Shown here one piece after another: positions 54,938-63,491 of a stretch of 64,000 nucleotides of DNA (position 1 is the first letter of the stretch; each line of letters opens with the position of its first letter). The stretch covers positions 310,001 through 374,000 of the forward strand of contig NJAL01000002.1 of the NCBI GenBank assembly GCA_002591725.1. Reading direction: 5' to 3'. Both the position numbers and the translations under genes were made by a program. Below the pieces are notes generated by a model. That model was not told the origin of the DNA. It did not search any database and was given only the letters and a program-made list of their open reading frames with translations. This stretch comes from Candidatus Didemnitutus mandela. GTDB lineage: Bacteria > Verrucomicrobiota > Verrucomicrobiia > Opitutales > Opitutaceae.

Positions 54938-56542
54938 ATGCTAACCATTGAACAATTTTCTTGCCTCCGGTCAGCCAGCCATACGCTGGTGCCCGACTCC
55001 AGCAATACCGACTACATCCGAAAAAAAGTCCGCGTGCTGCCCGAAGCTCCGGGTGTCTACTTGATGAAGGACCGCCTTGGTCGGACCATTTATGTCGGGA
55101 AGGCACTCAACTTAAAAAAGCGTGTTTCGTCCTATTTTCAACCAGGTCGCGACCGCTCCTTTCGCTCCCAGCCAAAGATTCGCACGCTCATACAGCTAAT
55201 CGCCGATTTCGAGACCATTGAAGTGAAGTCCGAAGCCGAGGCACTCCTCCTCGAAGGCAAGCTGATCAAGCAGTGGCGCCCAAAATACAACACCGATTTC
55301 ACCGACGACAAACGTTTCCTCCTCATCCGTGTGAACTTTGAGGAGTGGCTGCCACGCTTCACACTCACTCGTTTCAAAAATGGGGATCGCTCGCGCTACT
55401 TCGGGCCATTCGCTCATTCCGGCCTGCTGCGGCGCACACTCCAATCAATGCGCAAACAATACGGAGTACTTATCGGCAACGCACGCCCGATCAAAGTCGA
55501 GAACGGTCGCTATCAGCTCTACGACGACGTGCGCGCTGAACTCTACGGCTGGTCCAACGAAGGCAACGTTTGGGAATACCGCCAGCGTGTGGAAAAAGCC
55601 TGTGCCTTCCTCGACGGGAAAAGTCGAGAATGGCAGGAAGCCTTGCGCATCGAGATGCAGAAACGCGCCGCGAAAAAAGAATTCGAAAAAGCCGCCGAAC
55701 TGCGCGATATAATAACCACGCTAGAGCGCACTCTGCAACGCACCCGAAAGTTCGTGCGCGACATCACTTGCATCCGCACCAGTGAAGCAGCAATGGAGTC
55801 GCTTCAAAAATCGCTCCACCTGACCACGAAACTAACTCATCTTGAGTGTTTTGACATATCTCACATAAGCGGCACCTTCGTTGTAGCCTCGATGGTGCAT
55901 TTCACTGACGGCCATCCCGATAAGGCCAGCTATCGCCGATTCACCATCAAGAGCTACATCGGCAACAACGACTTCCGCGCTATCGAAGAGGTTGTCGGCC
56001 GCCGCTATCGCCGGCTCGCCGAGGAAAAAAAACCATTCCCCAGTCTCGTTGTTATCGACGGCGGCCGCGGCCAGATCGCCGCGGCATTGAAGGCATTTTT
56101 TTCCCTTCAACTTACGCCTCCACCGCTCATTGGCCTCGCAAAAAAAGCCGAGACTATCATCTTACCAGGCGCCTATCCCCCGCTTAACCTGCCGCTCAGT
56201 GATCCAGGTCTCAACCTTTTACAGCGTCTCCGTGACGAGGCGCATCGTTTCGCCAACACCTACAATGCCGATCTGCGCTCGAAAAAGATTCGTGAGAGCA
56301 TGCTCGACGATTTTCCTGGCCTCGGCCTTGTCCGTCGCACAGCTTTGATGGAGCATTTCGGCTCCATTAACAAATTGAAAGCCGCCACTGTCGCCGAAAT
56401 CTCGGCCATCGAAGGATTCGGAGGAAAAACAGCGGCCGATTTGCATCACTTTCTACATGCCCCGGAAGTTCCGCCGTTCGAATCTGTTCAATCGTCCGGC
56501 TTGGTTGCCGGTTCCTGGCCCTCGCACTCCGATCGCCATTAG
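54938..56542 (+). CDS. uvrC: UvrABC excinuclease subunit C
   Basis: 534 aa; makes both incisions around a lesion in nucleotide excision repair. Domains in order: GIY-YIG nuclease (GVYLMKDRLGRTIYVGKALN about residues 39-58, catalytic Glu in EAEALLLEGKLIKQW); the middle region; UVR motif KKEFEKAAELRDIITTLER; RNase H-like 5' nuclease with ECFDISHISGTFVVASMV, DGGRGQ and DEAHRFA; and helix-hairpin-helix repeats DFPGLGLVRRTALMEHFGS and IEGFGGKTAADL. The middle region lacks the four closely spaced Cys that bind an iron-sulfur cluster in most UvrC: it reads MRKQYGVLIGNARPIK and GRYQLYDDVRAELYGW instead. It is shorter than the usual 600 aa, partly for this reason. Nuclease residues are present, so activity is likely. 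Confidence 0.93.
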   Translation: MLTIEQFSCLRSASHTLVPDSSNTDYIRKKVRVLPEAPGVYLMKDRLGRTIYVGKALNLKKRVSSYFQPGRDRSFRSQPKIRTLIQLIADFETIEVKSEAEALLLEGKLIKQWRPKYNTDFTDDKRFLLIRVNFEEWLPRFTLTRFKNGDRSRYFGPFAHSGLLRRTLQSMRKQYGVLIGNARPIKVENGRYQLYDDVRAELYGWSNEGNVWEYRQRVEKACAFLDGKSREWQEALRIEMQKRAAKKEFEKAAELRDIITTLERTLQRTRKFVRDITCIRTSEAAMESLQKSLHLTTKLTHLECFDISHISGTFVVASMVHFTDGHPDKASYRRFTIKSYIGNNDFRAIEEVVGRRYRRLAEEKKPFPSLVVIDGGRGQIAAALKAFFSLQLTPPPLIGLAKKAETIILPGAYPPLNLPLSDPGLNLLQRLRDEAHRFANTYNADLRSKKIRESMLDDFPGLGLVRRTALMEHFGSINKLKAATVAEISAIEGFGGKTAADLHHFLHAPEVPPFESVQSSGLVAGSWPSHSDRH

Positions 56543-56968
56543 CGGCTCCCAAGCGAGCTTTCGCTTCGGTACCCGCTGCGCTGATTTTCTCCCGTCCGCC
56601 ATGTTCGAAAAAAGCCTTCCGCAACACCGACGGAATTCTCTGAAAAAAATCCAGCTGAACCACTGATCTTAGTTGCACCTTCATATAATAGTTTTCTTTT
56701 TTATACATAGTTCAGAAAATCCTGATCGTAAAAACGGTGCTTGTCGGTATAATAAACGGTGCTCACCGACAGGCTGTGAGATTAGCGAGAGTTCTACTCC
56801 GATGCTACTGTAGGCGGCAGATGAGCCATATTTTACGTTACCCGGTTCCTTCACCCAATCCTAACCGGAGACTAGCCTCGCGCGTAGGAGGACTTGATGC
56901 TCTTGCTGAAATTCCAGTATTTGCGGCTCACCCAAGATGAGCATTTGTTCTGTCGCTCGACTGTTGGA
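56543..56968. other. Spacer after uvrC
   Basis: No gene seen. A repeated AACGGTGCT at 56732-56740 and 56757-56765 is the only visible structure. Confidence 0.4.
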
Positions 56969-57229
56969 TCACAGCTCTGAGCGGTAGTATTTGTAATCGA
57001 GGTTGGGTTGGACCACAAACTTGTAAAAATTGAGACCAACATGAGAGTGGACGAACTTGTGGGAACTGTAGCCCACGTTAACTAACGTAACTCGTACTAA
57101 GGAGACCCTGCTGTACTGGCTTAGGCGCCTTGGTATCCAAGGTGGCTTTATAGTGGCTTTTGCGGAAGCCGCGCCCATCGTACCAGCTACAAACGCCGCT
57201 ACGAGCAGAAAAATTTTCAGTGAGGTCAA
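56969..57229 (-). CDS. Putative small exported protein
   Basis: 86-aa frame from a TTG start. Residues 1-23 look like a signal peptide (Thr-Ser-Leu-Lys start, hydrophobic core IFLLVAAFVAGTMGAASA, Ala-X-Ala cut). The mature part is rich in Tyr, Val and basic residues, with NVGYSSHKFVHSHVGLNFYK. I recognise no domain. It stands alone between relics, so it could equally be the truncated front of a larger exported protein or a chance frame; the signal peptide is the main support. Confidence 0.35.
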   Translation of the reverse strand: MTSLKIFLLVAAFVAGTMGAASAKATIKPPWIPRRLSQYSRVSLVRVTLVNVGYSSHKFVHSHVGLNFYKFVVQPNLDYKYYRSEL

Positions 57230-57439
57230 CGTATTCTTTGCGAGTATAAGTTTTTTTCTTAGTCTCTTTCGCTTCGAATCAGCCAGGAGCTACTAGGCCA
57301 CAAGAAGCGCAAGCGAGCCCTTCTTTAGTGGCTGGTTATCCTCCTGTTCCTGAAAATTTTCCCGCCTCCTGGAAAATATTGTGGAACTTTCATCTTTTTT
57401 CGCGACATATGAATCTAAAATCAGGCTCTAGGCTATGTC

Positions 57440-57910
57440 GTGCCATGCAATTTCTGCGCCTCTCTACAAGAGACCTCACGATGCTTCCTAACTTCAAAAT
57501 CGTTCACCAAACTGAAGATTAACTCCACTTCGTCTGTCACTTCCCTAAATTTCGCCGACCTCTATAGCAGCCAGTACTCCTACTCCTACACCCTCATCTA
57601 TTTTTATCCGCAAGCTAAAACGCCTAGTTACACAAAAGAACTGATAGATCCATAACGGATACAAGGCGTTTATGAAAAAACATCACGGTCATCGATGTGA
57701 ACCACAATGATGCGAGCTGCGAAAGAGCTTAAAAAATACAACCTGTCCTTTACGCTCATCACCGAAACCGACGTCAAGATAGTCTAAGCTTTCGACGTAC
57801 CTCCAGCGATACCGATAACGCAATTGGTCCACTGATTTGTTTGACTTATCAAGGCATAAGAATGCCATCTACACTGATTAGAAGGTAAGCGGCTGCCAAG
57901 CAGGTTGGCG
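57440..57910 (+). pseudogene. Peroxiredoxin (BCP/AhpC-TSA type), eroded
   Basis: Relic of a thiol peroxidase. Reads LNFADLYSSQ then YTLIYFYPQAKTPSYTKELI near 57545-57645 (family VNLADL...LVYFYPKAxTPGCTKEA). The peroxidatic Cys codon is Tyr (TAC, 57629-57631), with Ser for the preceding Gly. After a stop at 57653 other forward frames give RAAKELKKYNLSFTLITETD near 57710-57770 and AFDVPPAIPIT near 57790-57820 (family KKFxxKYxLPFxLLxDxD, FGVP). Loss of the catalytic Cys and several stops leave no function. A second-line peroxide defence may therefore be missing unless encoded elsewhere. Confidence 0.72.
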
Positions 57911-58648
57911 AGCTACCCTCAAGGGAGCTCGCTGCGCCAAAATTCCTAATTTATCTGCTTTCTTGTCTTAAACAGCCAGCAAAAACTGATCAACGTAATC
58001 ACCGATAGCTACCATCATAGCGCAGAAACAGCAAAACATGTAGACGAAAGTCCGGTGTGCACTGGCGTCACGGACTGTTTTTCTGCCGGGAATAAACCAT
58101 CCAGCGGCCGCTCTGCAGGCTGTTTTTCGTTTAACAGCAGAAGTGATGATAAGCACCGCCTGGTTCGACTAAGCTAACGAGCTCTATGACCCCGATCTTT
58201 CCGACCGACACGCACAGTGTCCGCATCGCCCGCGGTGCTTAACCCAATCCAATGGCAGGCAAGCCGCGCCCCCCCAACGCCAAGAACGAGGTCTGGGGGC
58301 TGTTTCCTGTAGTTACCAACACTTGAGACGACTGTCTAAGTGAAATCAATAGCTCTCGCGTTCACGAAACTGCTATCTTCGGCGCGATCAGCCGCGGGCA
58401 GGCTTAGCAACGCCTCGAGCGATCTCTTCCTCACTTTTTTTACCAAGAGACACGGTCATAGAACCGGGGGACACTACGCCGGCGCAGTGAAAATGCTGCC
58501 CTCGGGGGTGTGAGCCTGCCTTTCGGCGCCGTCGTGCAAGCCGACTGAGTAAATAGTAGTCAACTTCTCGTGGCTGCAGAAACAATGATCGGAAGAAACA
58601 ATCACAGGGTCGTCGCCATGACGCACGATCGGCTAGTGAAGAAATAAG
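57911..58648. other. Gene-free region
   Basis: No intact gene. A reverse-strand remnant near 58390-58580 ends in a GKKSEEEIARGVAKPARG tail followed by a stop and may be the end of a lost gene. I recognise nothing else. Confidence 0.4.
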
Positions 58649-59683
58649 CTAGCCCGTCTCAGAACTGCGGGCTTTTTGCCCCCAGTAATTGGCGAGAAGC
58701 CCGTTGCAGAAAAGCTGCACCAGGTGGTAAAATACAACCGGCATCAAGATGAACGGCAAATCCGGACGGTCGCCGAAAATCAAAGCTGCCAGCGGCACAC
58801 CCATAGCTAGCGTCTTTTTCACCGAACAAAAATAGGCTGCGATAAAGTCCTCGCGCCCGAGGCGCAACACCCGACAGGATGCATAAACTAGCAGCGAGAT
58901 AAAAGAGAAAAGCCCCAGGACCCACGTAATTACCAGCAGCGTAATCGTTACGCCGTTTTTCGTCCAGATCCGCTCTTCGACTGAGCCACAAAATGCCGTG
59001 TAGACTATGAAAAGAACTACGGTGTTGCTGATGCGTGTCACCCAAACCTTGCGTGCATCAACCCACTCATAGATTTTCGGCCGTACCAGCATGCCGAGCA
59101 CAAACGGCACCAGTGTCAAAAGCGCAATTTGGAACAGCAGCGGCCCGAATGAACCGCGCTGGCCGGTTCTCTGCATCAGGAGCTGAACGAGCAATGGCGT
59201 CACGACCACACCAATGATATTGGAAAAAGCGGCGTTAAAGAGCGCCCCCGAGGTGTTGCCATACGCCGCCGCAGTGAACACAACGGACGTCGAAATCGTC
59301 GACGGCAACACGCAAAGGTAAAGCAAGCCATCACGGATCGCTGCTGGAGCGCCCGGCCACCACCAAGTCGTGGCCGCCGCCAGCCCGAGACCCACAAAAG
59401 GAAAAACTACAAAGGTGTAGGCCTGAACCAGCAAGTGCAGGCGCCAGTTACCCAGACCGCTTTTGATTTTTTCAAAGGCCAATGACACGCCCTGGAGAAA
59501 AAGAATGAGCGCGATGCCACCATTGTCTACCAAGCCCGGATACAGCACGCCGCCACGTGCCCCGGGCAATGGCCAAAGGAAGGCGAGCGCCACTGCGCCA
59601 ATCAGCCCGAGGACTAATCCGTTCGAGCGCCACCACGACACTGGAAGTTTTTTGGTAAGTTGCGCGACATGAGCTTTGGACAT
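58649..59683 (-). CDS. Bile acid:sodium symporter (SBF/YfeH-like) family transporter
   Basis: About 344 aa from the ATG at 59683. Ten-helix inner-membrane carrier of the BASS superfamily, YfeH-type subgroup. Features: NGGIALILFLQGVSLAFEKI in an early helix pair, the crossing-helix segment CVLPSTISTSVVFTAAAYGNTSGALFNAAFSNI with small residues forming the ion site, and a later SVKKTLAMGVPLAALIFGD with LPFILMPVVFYHLVQLF, the repeat's counterpart. YfeH-like members carry organic anions with sodium; the physiological substrate is unknown and bile acids are not implied. The 3' end of the gene contains an inverted repeat AGCCCG/CGGGCT that could serve as part of a terminator. It stands alone. Confidence 0.88.
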   Translation of the reverse strand: MSKAHVAQLTKKLPVSWWRSNGLVLGLIGAVALAFLWPLPGARGGVLYPGLVDNGGIALILFLQGVSLAFEKIKSGLGNWRLHLLVQAYTFVVFPFVGLGLAAATTWWWPGAPAAIRDGLLYLCVLPSTISTSVVFTAAAYGNTSGALFNAAFSNIIGVVVTPLLVQLLMQRTGQRGSFGPLLFQIALLTLVPFVLGMLVRPKIYEWVDARKVWVTRISNTVVLFIVYTAFCGSVEERIWTKNGVTITLLVITWVLGLFSFISLLVYASCRVLRLGREDFIAAYFCSVKKTLAMGVPLAALIFGDRPDLPFILMPVVFYHLVQLFCNGLLANYWGQKARSSETG

Positions 59684-59779
59684 AAACAATTACCAGAAGA
59701 CGACCAGACTCTAAAGCAAAGAAATTTCCCAGCTCAGCTCGTACAAAGCAGCCTTCAAAGTTCGTCATCCAGAACCTGA

Positions 59780-60497
59780 ACCAAAGCCTCGACCCGCAGA
59801 TTGTTCCAAATGCTCTCTACCAACTCCGAAAAACAACGGCTCGCCGCAGGGACTCCAGCCCAAAGAGAGCCGCCGCCAAATCGACCATCCTCAACTCTCT
59901 CCGCTAGTCAACCACGGCATCGCGTTCATGAGCGTCGGCAACCAACCACGGAACGCTGTCTATGAAGGAAATCCGCAATATAGTCGCAGCCCGATTCATA
60001 GGAATCGCGAGGTAGCCAAGGTGGAGAGAGCGCAAAGCCAGACACACCGGCCTTTTCCGGAAGAACGCGCCCAAAGGGCTGTTTCACAATGAGACAAGGA
60101 TACCCTCGTGTATAAAATTCGTGTATAAAACAGCGATCCCAGTCGGTATTACCGACTGGATGTGGGTAATCCGGAATTTCTAGAAAAGCCTCCGATAACT
60201 TCCCAGAAACACGGGCGCCACGAGTTTTTCGCCTTTGCCGCGGGAAAAGGGCAAACATCGCGCCTATTTCGATTCCCTAACGAAAAAGAAAATTTTATAG
60301 ACCTAGTGATCGTTCACAGCGAAAGCCAGAGCCTCCACGCCGTTGCAAATCCGGAAAAACCGAGCGGTATTCGCCTCGAACGGGTTGTCCTGTTCCGAAT
60401 CGAGCCTAAGGTCTTCCAGCCAGGCGTGTAACAGCGTTTGGAAAAACGTTAAGATCTCCGCGTCGAACTCCGCGCAACGCAGCTCGACCAGGCCCAT
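59780..60497 (-). pseudogene. Unrecognised protein relic, kinase-like C-terminus
   Basis: Reverse-strand reading begins near 60497 with GLVELRCAEFDAEILTFFQT and continues in other frames with VYKIFFFVRESK (about 60275-60310), CLIVKQPFG and PWLVADAHERDAVVD (about 59890-59935), then LRMVDLAAALFGLESL. The spacing of a VxxKFF...VKQ...HxxxxV...DL pattern is loosely like small-molecule or protein kinases of the aminoglycoside-phosphotransferase fold, but key residues cannot be aligned with confidence. Frameshifts and stops are frequent. Confidence 0.4.
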
Positions 60498-60807
60498 TTT
60501 TTAAGCCTTGCGCGAAGCTTTGAACCTGTTCTGATATCAAAATGTGGATTTTCTTTCTGTTTTTGCGAGCGTCCAAAACCTGTTATCCGCTGCTGCCAAG
60601 AAAAAGCACTCGGTTCTCCGGCATTGTGAAACCAAGCTTTTAAAATTCTGGTTTATCGTCCAGTAAACGAGCCTCTTTGCTGTATGAATCGGACATATCC
60701 AAACAGTGCGACCGGGCTCGAAGGGAACAATGGATTTTTAAAGAAAAAACCACGTACTTGACACCATTTGCATCTTTGCTTTTTTTCGTAAAAATTTTTT
60801 AAAATTT
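60498..60807. other. Upstream region of rpmH
   Basis: No gene. Probably contains the promoter of the rpmH-rnpA-yidD-yidC run: a TTGACA at 60759-60764 with an A/T-rich stretch 17-40 bases on, ending in a run of T and A just before the start codon at 60808. Confidence 0.4.
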
Positions 60808-60945
60808 ATGCAACCTACATTCCGTCCACACTGTAAAAAACGTGCGCGCAAAATCGGTTTTCGCGCCCGAAAATCAACTCGTGGTGGCCGAAAGATCCTT
60901 GCCGCTCGCCGCCACAAAGGCCGCAAGCGTCTCACTGTTGTCTGA
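60808..60945 (+). CDS. rpmH: Ribosomal protein bL34
   Basis: 45-aa strongly basic protein of the large ribosomal subunit. It matches the L34 pattern: [18 protein letters not shown] (family xxTYQPSxxKRxRxHGF), then [20 protein letters not shown] and a KGRKRLTV end. It is a little shorter and has Cys9 in place of the usual Ser or Asn. Its TGA overlaps the rnpA ATG by one base, the usual coupling, and it heads the rpmH-rnpA-yidD-yidC cluster that often lies near the replication origin. Confidence 0.95.
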   Translation: MQPTFRPHCKKRARKIGFRARKSTRGGRKILAARRHKGRKRLTVV

Positions 60946-61310
60946 TGGCGATGCGTTTGCGCGCCGCACAACGCCTGCGACGCAACGCCGATTTTCGCGC
61001 TACACGCGAACAAGGTTACTGGCATGACAGCAGGGCTTTTTTGTTGGTCTGGCGCCAGTCTCACACCACATCCACCCGCGTGGGTGTCGTTGCTTCGTGT
61101 GCCTCGATCGGCAATGCCGTGCGGCGCGTACGCGCCAAGCGGCTCCTGCGTGAATTGTTTCGCCAGCACCAAGCTCTCGTGCCCACGGGAGTCGATGTTG
61201 TGCTAACCGCCCGTCCCACCCTGTTACAGCTGGAGTTTGCAGAACTAGAAACGCTTTTCGCCGCTTCTTGCCGCAAGTTTGCGGCTCACGACCACCGATG
61301 TCTGAGCTAG
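60945..61310 (+). CDS. rnpA: Ribonuclease P protein component
   Basis: 121 aa; binds the catalytic RNase P RNA and helps it mature tRNA 5' ends. Features: basic [15 protein letters not shown] (first helix and strand), a central [20 protein letters not shown] carrying the family RNR-like signature, [14 protein letters not shown], then VDVVLTARP. It follows rpmH with the start overlapping the stop (ATGA type), and overlaps the next gene by 13 bases. Conserved residues for RNA and leader binding are present. The catalytic RNA is not seen in this window. Confidence 0.93.
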   Translation: MAMRLRAAQRLRRNADFRATREQGYWHDSRAFLLVWRQSHTTSTRVGVVASCASIGNAVRRVRAKRLLRELFRQHQALVPTGVDVVLTARPTLLQLEFAELETLFAASCRKFAAHDHRCLS

Positions 61311-61627
61311 TTTTTACCAAGTCTGCTTCGCTGCTAACACGCTCGCTCAGATCGTTAGTTTTTGTCTATCAAAAAACTGTCTCGCCCGCGCTTCGGGTTG
61401 CAGCGCCAACACTCGGCTGCCGTTTCGAACCATCCTGTTCCAACTACGCCGCCGAAGCCCTGCGCAAACAGGGAGCGCTTGCCGGGCTCGCACTAATCGT
61501 CCGCCGCCTTTTGAAATGCGGTCCCTGGCACCCTGGTGGCTATGATCCGGTTCCAAAGAGGCTTTCCATTTGTATCAAATCGGTTTTATTACACCGATCC
61601 TGGCCTGTCTGCAGCTTCCTTCCGCCC
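61298..61627 (+). CDS. yidD: YidD-like membrane protein insertion factor, reading frame open into yidC
   Basis: Start ATG at 61298 overlaps rnpA by 13 bases. Residues 1-80 are a clear Yid[19 protein letters not shown], then [19 protein letters not shown] (the YidD hallmark CRFxPTCSxYxxEA) and [16 protein letters not shown]. YidD is a small membrane-surface protein aiding YidC-dependent insertion. After GGYDPVPKR there is no stop: the frame continues about 25 codons straight into the yidC ATG at 61628, making a possible 706-aa fusion over 61298-63418. Either the stop was lost, or translation gives both a fusion and a free YidC from its own ATG. I give it as an open partial for that reason. Confidence 0.75.
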
Positions 61628-63418
61628 ATGGATAAAAAAAACACCTTTATCGGAATCGCCCTCCTTGCCGCCTCCGGCATTTTATACTTTAGTACTCGAG
61701 ACGCCCCGCAACCGCCTCCAAAAACCCCGGAAACTGCCAAAACGGCCAGCACGATTCCCTTATCGAGTTCAGTCCGTTCCGAGATCGATTCGAACCTGAA
61801 AGCCCCGACCTCGCCCGCAGCTAACCAGCAGAAAGTCCGTTACGTCACGCTAAAAAACTCTTTTATCGCCGTGCGCTTCACCACCGCCAGCGGCGCCATC
61901 GACCGCATCGCGCTAAAGCAGCACCGCGCCAGGATCGACGGAGATGATCCCTATATCATCAACTCGCCGCACGCCACGCCCGCGCTGAGCTTCGTGGACC
62001 TCCCCGGCCTCGACGAAAACGCACGTTATGAGATCGTCTCGCAAAGCGCGACCGAGGTCACCTTCCGTTCCACGCTCGACAATCGCCTAGAGGTTACTCG
62101 CCACTACCAGCTCGGATCTGCCACCGGCGGCGACGATTATCAGGTGAACCATAAAACGACGTTTCGCAATCTCTCAGCCCAAGTCTTTCCGATGCCTCGC
62201 CTTCGTGTAAGCCTCGGCACCATTTCACCACCCTTCCCGAACGACACTGGCATCTACCTCAACGTCGGCTATTACAACGGGAATAAGACCGAGTTTATCC
62301 AGCGCGACGCACTAGCCGGCGGCGGTCTCTTCTCCAAGAGCAATCCACTACCATACATTAAGAAGACGTCCATCGTGGAATGGGCTTCAGTGAAAAACCA
62401 ATTTTTCACCACCATCCTCTCGCCTGACCAAGCCGGAAGCGGTGTTCACATTGAGCGGGTAAAAATCAATCCGCTCCTGCCCGACACTAATCGCTCTTCG
62501 TTTGGCATCACCGGTTCCGTGTTTTTCGATCTCGCTCCGATACCAGCCAACGGCATAAACACTTGGGAAGCAGGTTTTTTTGCCGGGCCGAAGGAATACC
62601 GCCGGCTCTCGAATTCCGACAACTTCCACCATAAAGAGGAAAAGATCATGGAGTTCGGCGCCTCGTTCTTCAATAAAATTTTCCTTTCCGGCTTCTTCGC
62701 CCCGCTGCTGCTCACGATCATGACGTGGGTACACTCGTGGATACCAAACTGGGGACTCGCCATCGTAGTGATGACGCTGTTGCTCAAGTTCGCCACGCTA
62801 CCCTTTACGCTCGCCGCCTCCCGCTCCACCAAGCGAATGCAAAAAGTCACTCCGCTCTTAGGTGAGGTGCGAGAGAAATACAAAAACAGCCCCGCTAAGC
62901 AACAACAAGCAATTGTGAAGCTCTACAAGGAAAACAAAGTCAACCCGCTCGGCGGCTGTCTTCCAATCTTTGTCACAATTCCGCTCTTCATCGGCTTCTT
63001 CAGCATATTGCAAAGCGCGGTCGACCTCCGTTTCGCCAATTTCCTCTGGGTGAAGGATCTCGCCGCCCCCGATACCGTGATCTCCTTCGGCACGCACACG
63101 CTTCCGCTGCTCGGTCTCACCCACCTTACCCTTAACATCCTCCCCCTTCTTCTCGGAGCGACGATGATTTTTCAGACCAGAGTCACGCCCACGCCCGCCA
63201 CAGACTCCACACAAGGCACCATGATGAAAGTTATGCCACTGATGTATGTTGCTTTCTGCTACAACTTCGCCTCGGCTCTTTCTCTCTACTCGACTATCAA
63301 TGGCCTCTTTACAATCGCCCAGCAACTTGTGATCAACCGCCTTCCGGAGCCAAAGCTTACCTCGAGGTCTTTCGCTGGCAGCACGATCAAAAACGTCACA
63401 TCTCAAAAAAAGAAATAA
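61628..63418 (+). CDS. yidC: Membrane protein insertase YidC/Oxa1
   Basis: 596 aa from the ATG at 61628. It inserts inner-membrane proteins with or without SecYEG. N-terminal helix [15 protein letters not shown], then a Pro/Thr-rich linker and the periplasmic P1 domain (about residues 60-330) typical of Gram-negative YidC with [20 protein letters not shown]. The conserved Oxa1 core starts near residue 350 ([20 protein letters not shown], a Gram-negative signature), with the cytoplasmic [19 protein letters not shown] and [19 protein letters not shown] loops carrying the expected Arg/Lys residues, and four further helices. In frame with yidD upstream. A hairpin follows at 63433. Order rpmH-rnpA-yidD-yidC is the standard cluster. 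Confidence 0.94.
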   Translation: MDKKNTFIGIALLAASGILYFSTRDAPQPPPKTPETAKTASTIPLSSSVRSEIDSNLKAPTSPAANQQKVRYVTLKNSFIAVRFTTASGAIDRIALKQHRARIDGDDPYIINSPHATPALSFVDLPGLDENARYEIVSQSATEVTFRSTLDNRLEVTRHYQLGSATGGDDYQVNHKTTFRNLSAQVFPMPRLRVSLGTISPPFPNDTGIYLNVGYYNGNKTEFIQRDALAGGGLFSKSNPLPYIKKTSIVEWASVKNQFFTTILSPDQAGSGVHIERVKINPLLPDTNRSSFGITGSVFFDLAPIPANGINTWEAGFFAGPKEYRRLSNSDNFHHKEEKIMEFGASFFNKIFLSGFFAPLLLTIMTWVHSWIPNWGLAIVVMTLLLKFATLPFTLAASRSTKRMQKVTPLLGEVREKYKNSPAKQQQAIVKLYKENKVNPLGGCLPIFVTIPLFIGFFSILQSAVDLRFANFLWVKDLAAPDTVISFGTHTLPLLGLTHLTLNILPLLLGATMIFQTRVTPTPATDSTQGTMMKVMPLMYVAFCYNFASALSLYSTINGLFTIAQQLVINRLPEPKLTSRSFAGSTIKNVTSQKKK

Positions 63419-63432
63419 CAATATTTTCATCT

Positions 63433-63451
63433 GGCCTCGAAACTCGAGGCC
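63433..63451 (+). terminator. Hairpin after yidC
   Basis: Stem 63433-63440 with 63444-63451 (GGCCTCGA/TCGAGGCC), loop AAC, 14 bases after the yidC stop. There is no T-run behind it, so termination may be partial before yebC. Confidence 0.5.
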
Positions 63452-63491
63452 GTTGAGCAGAAACCTGACCGCTGAGTGTTAGACCTTCCCC

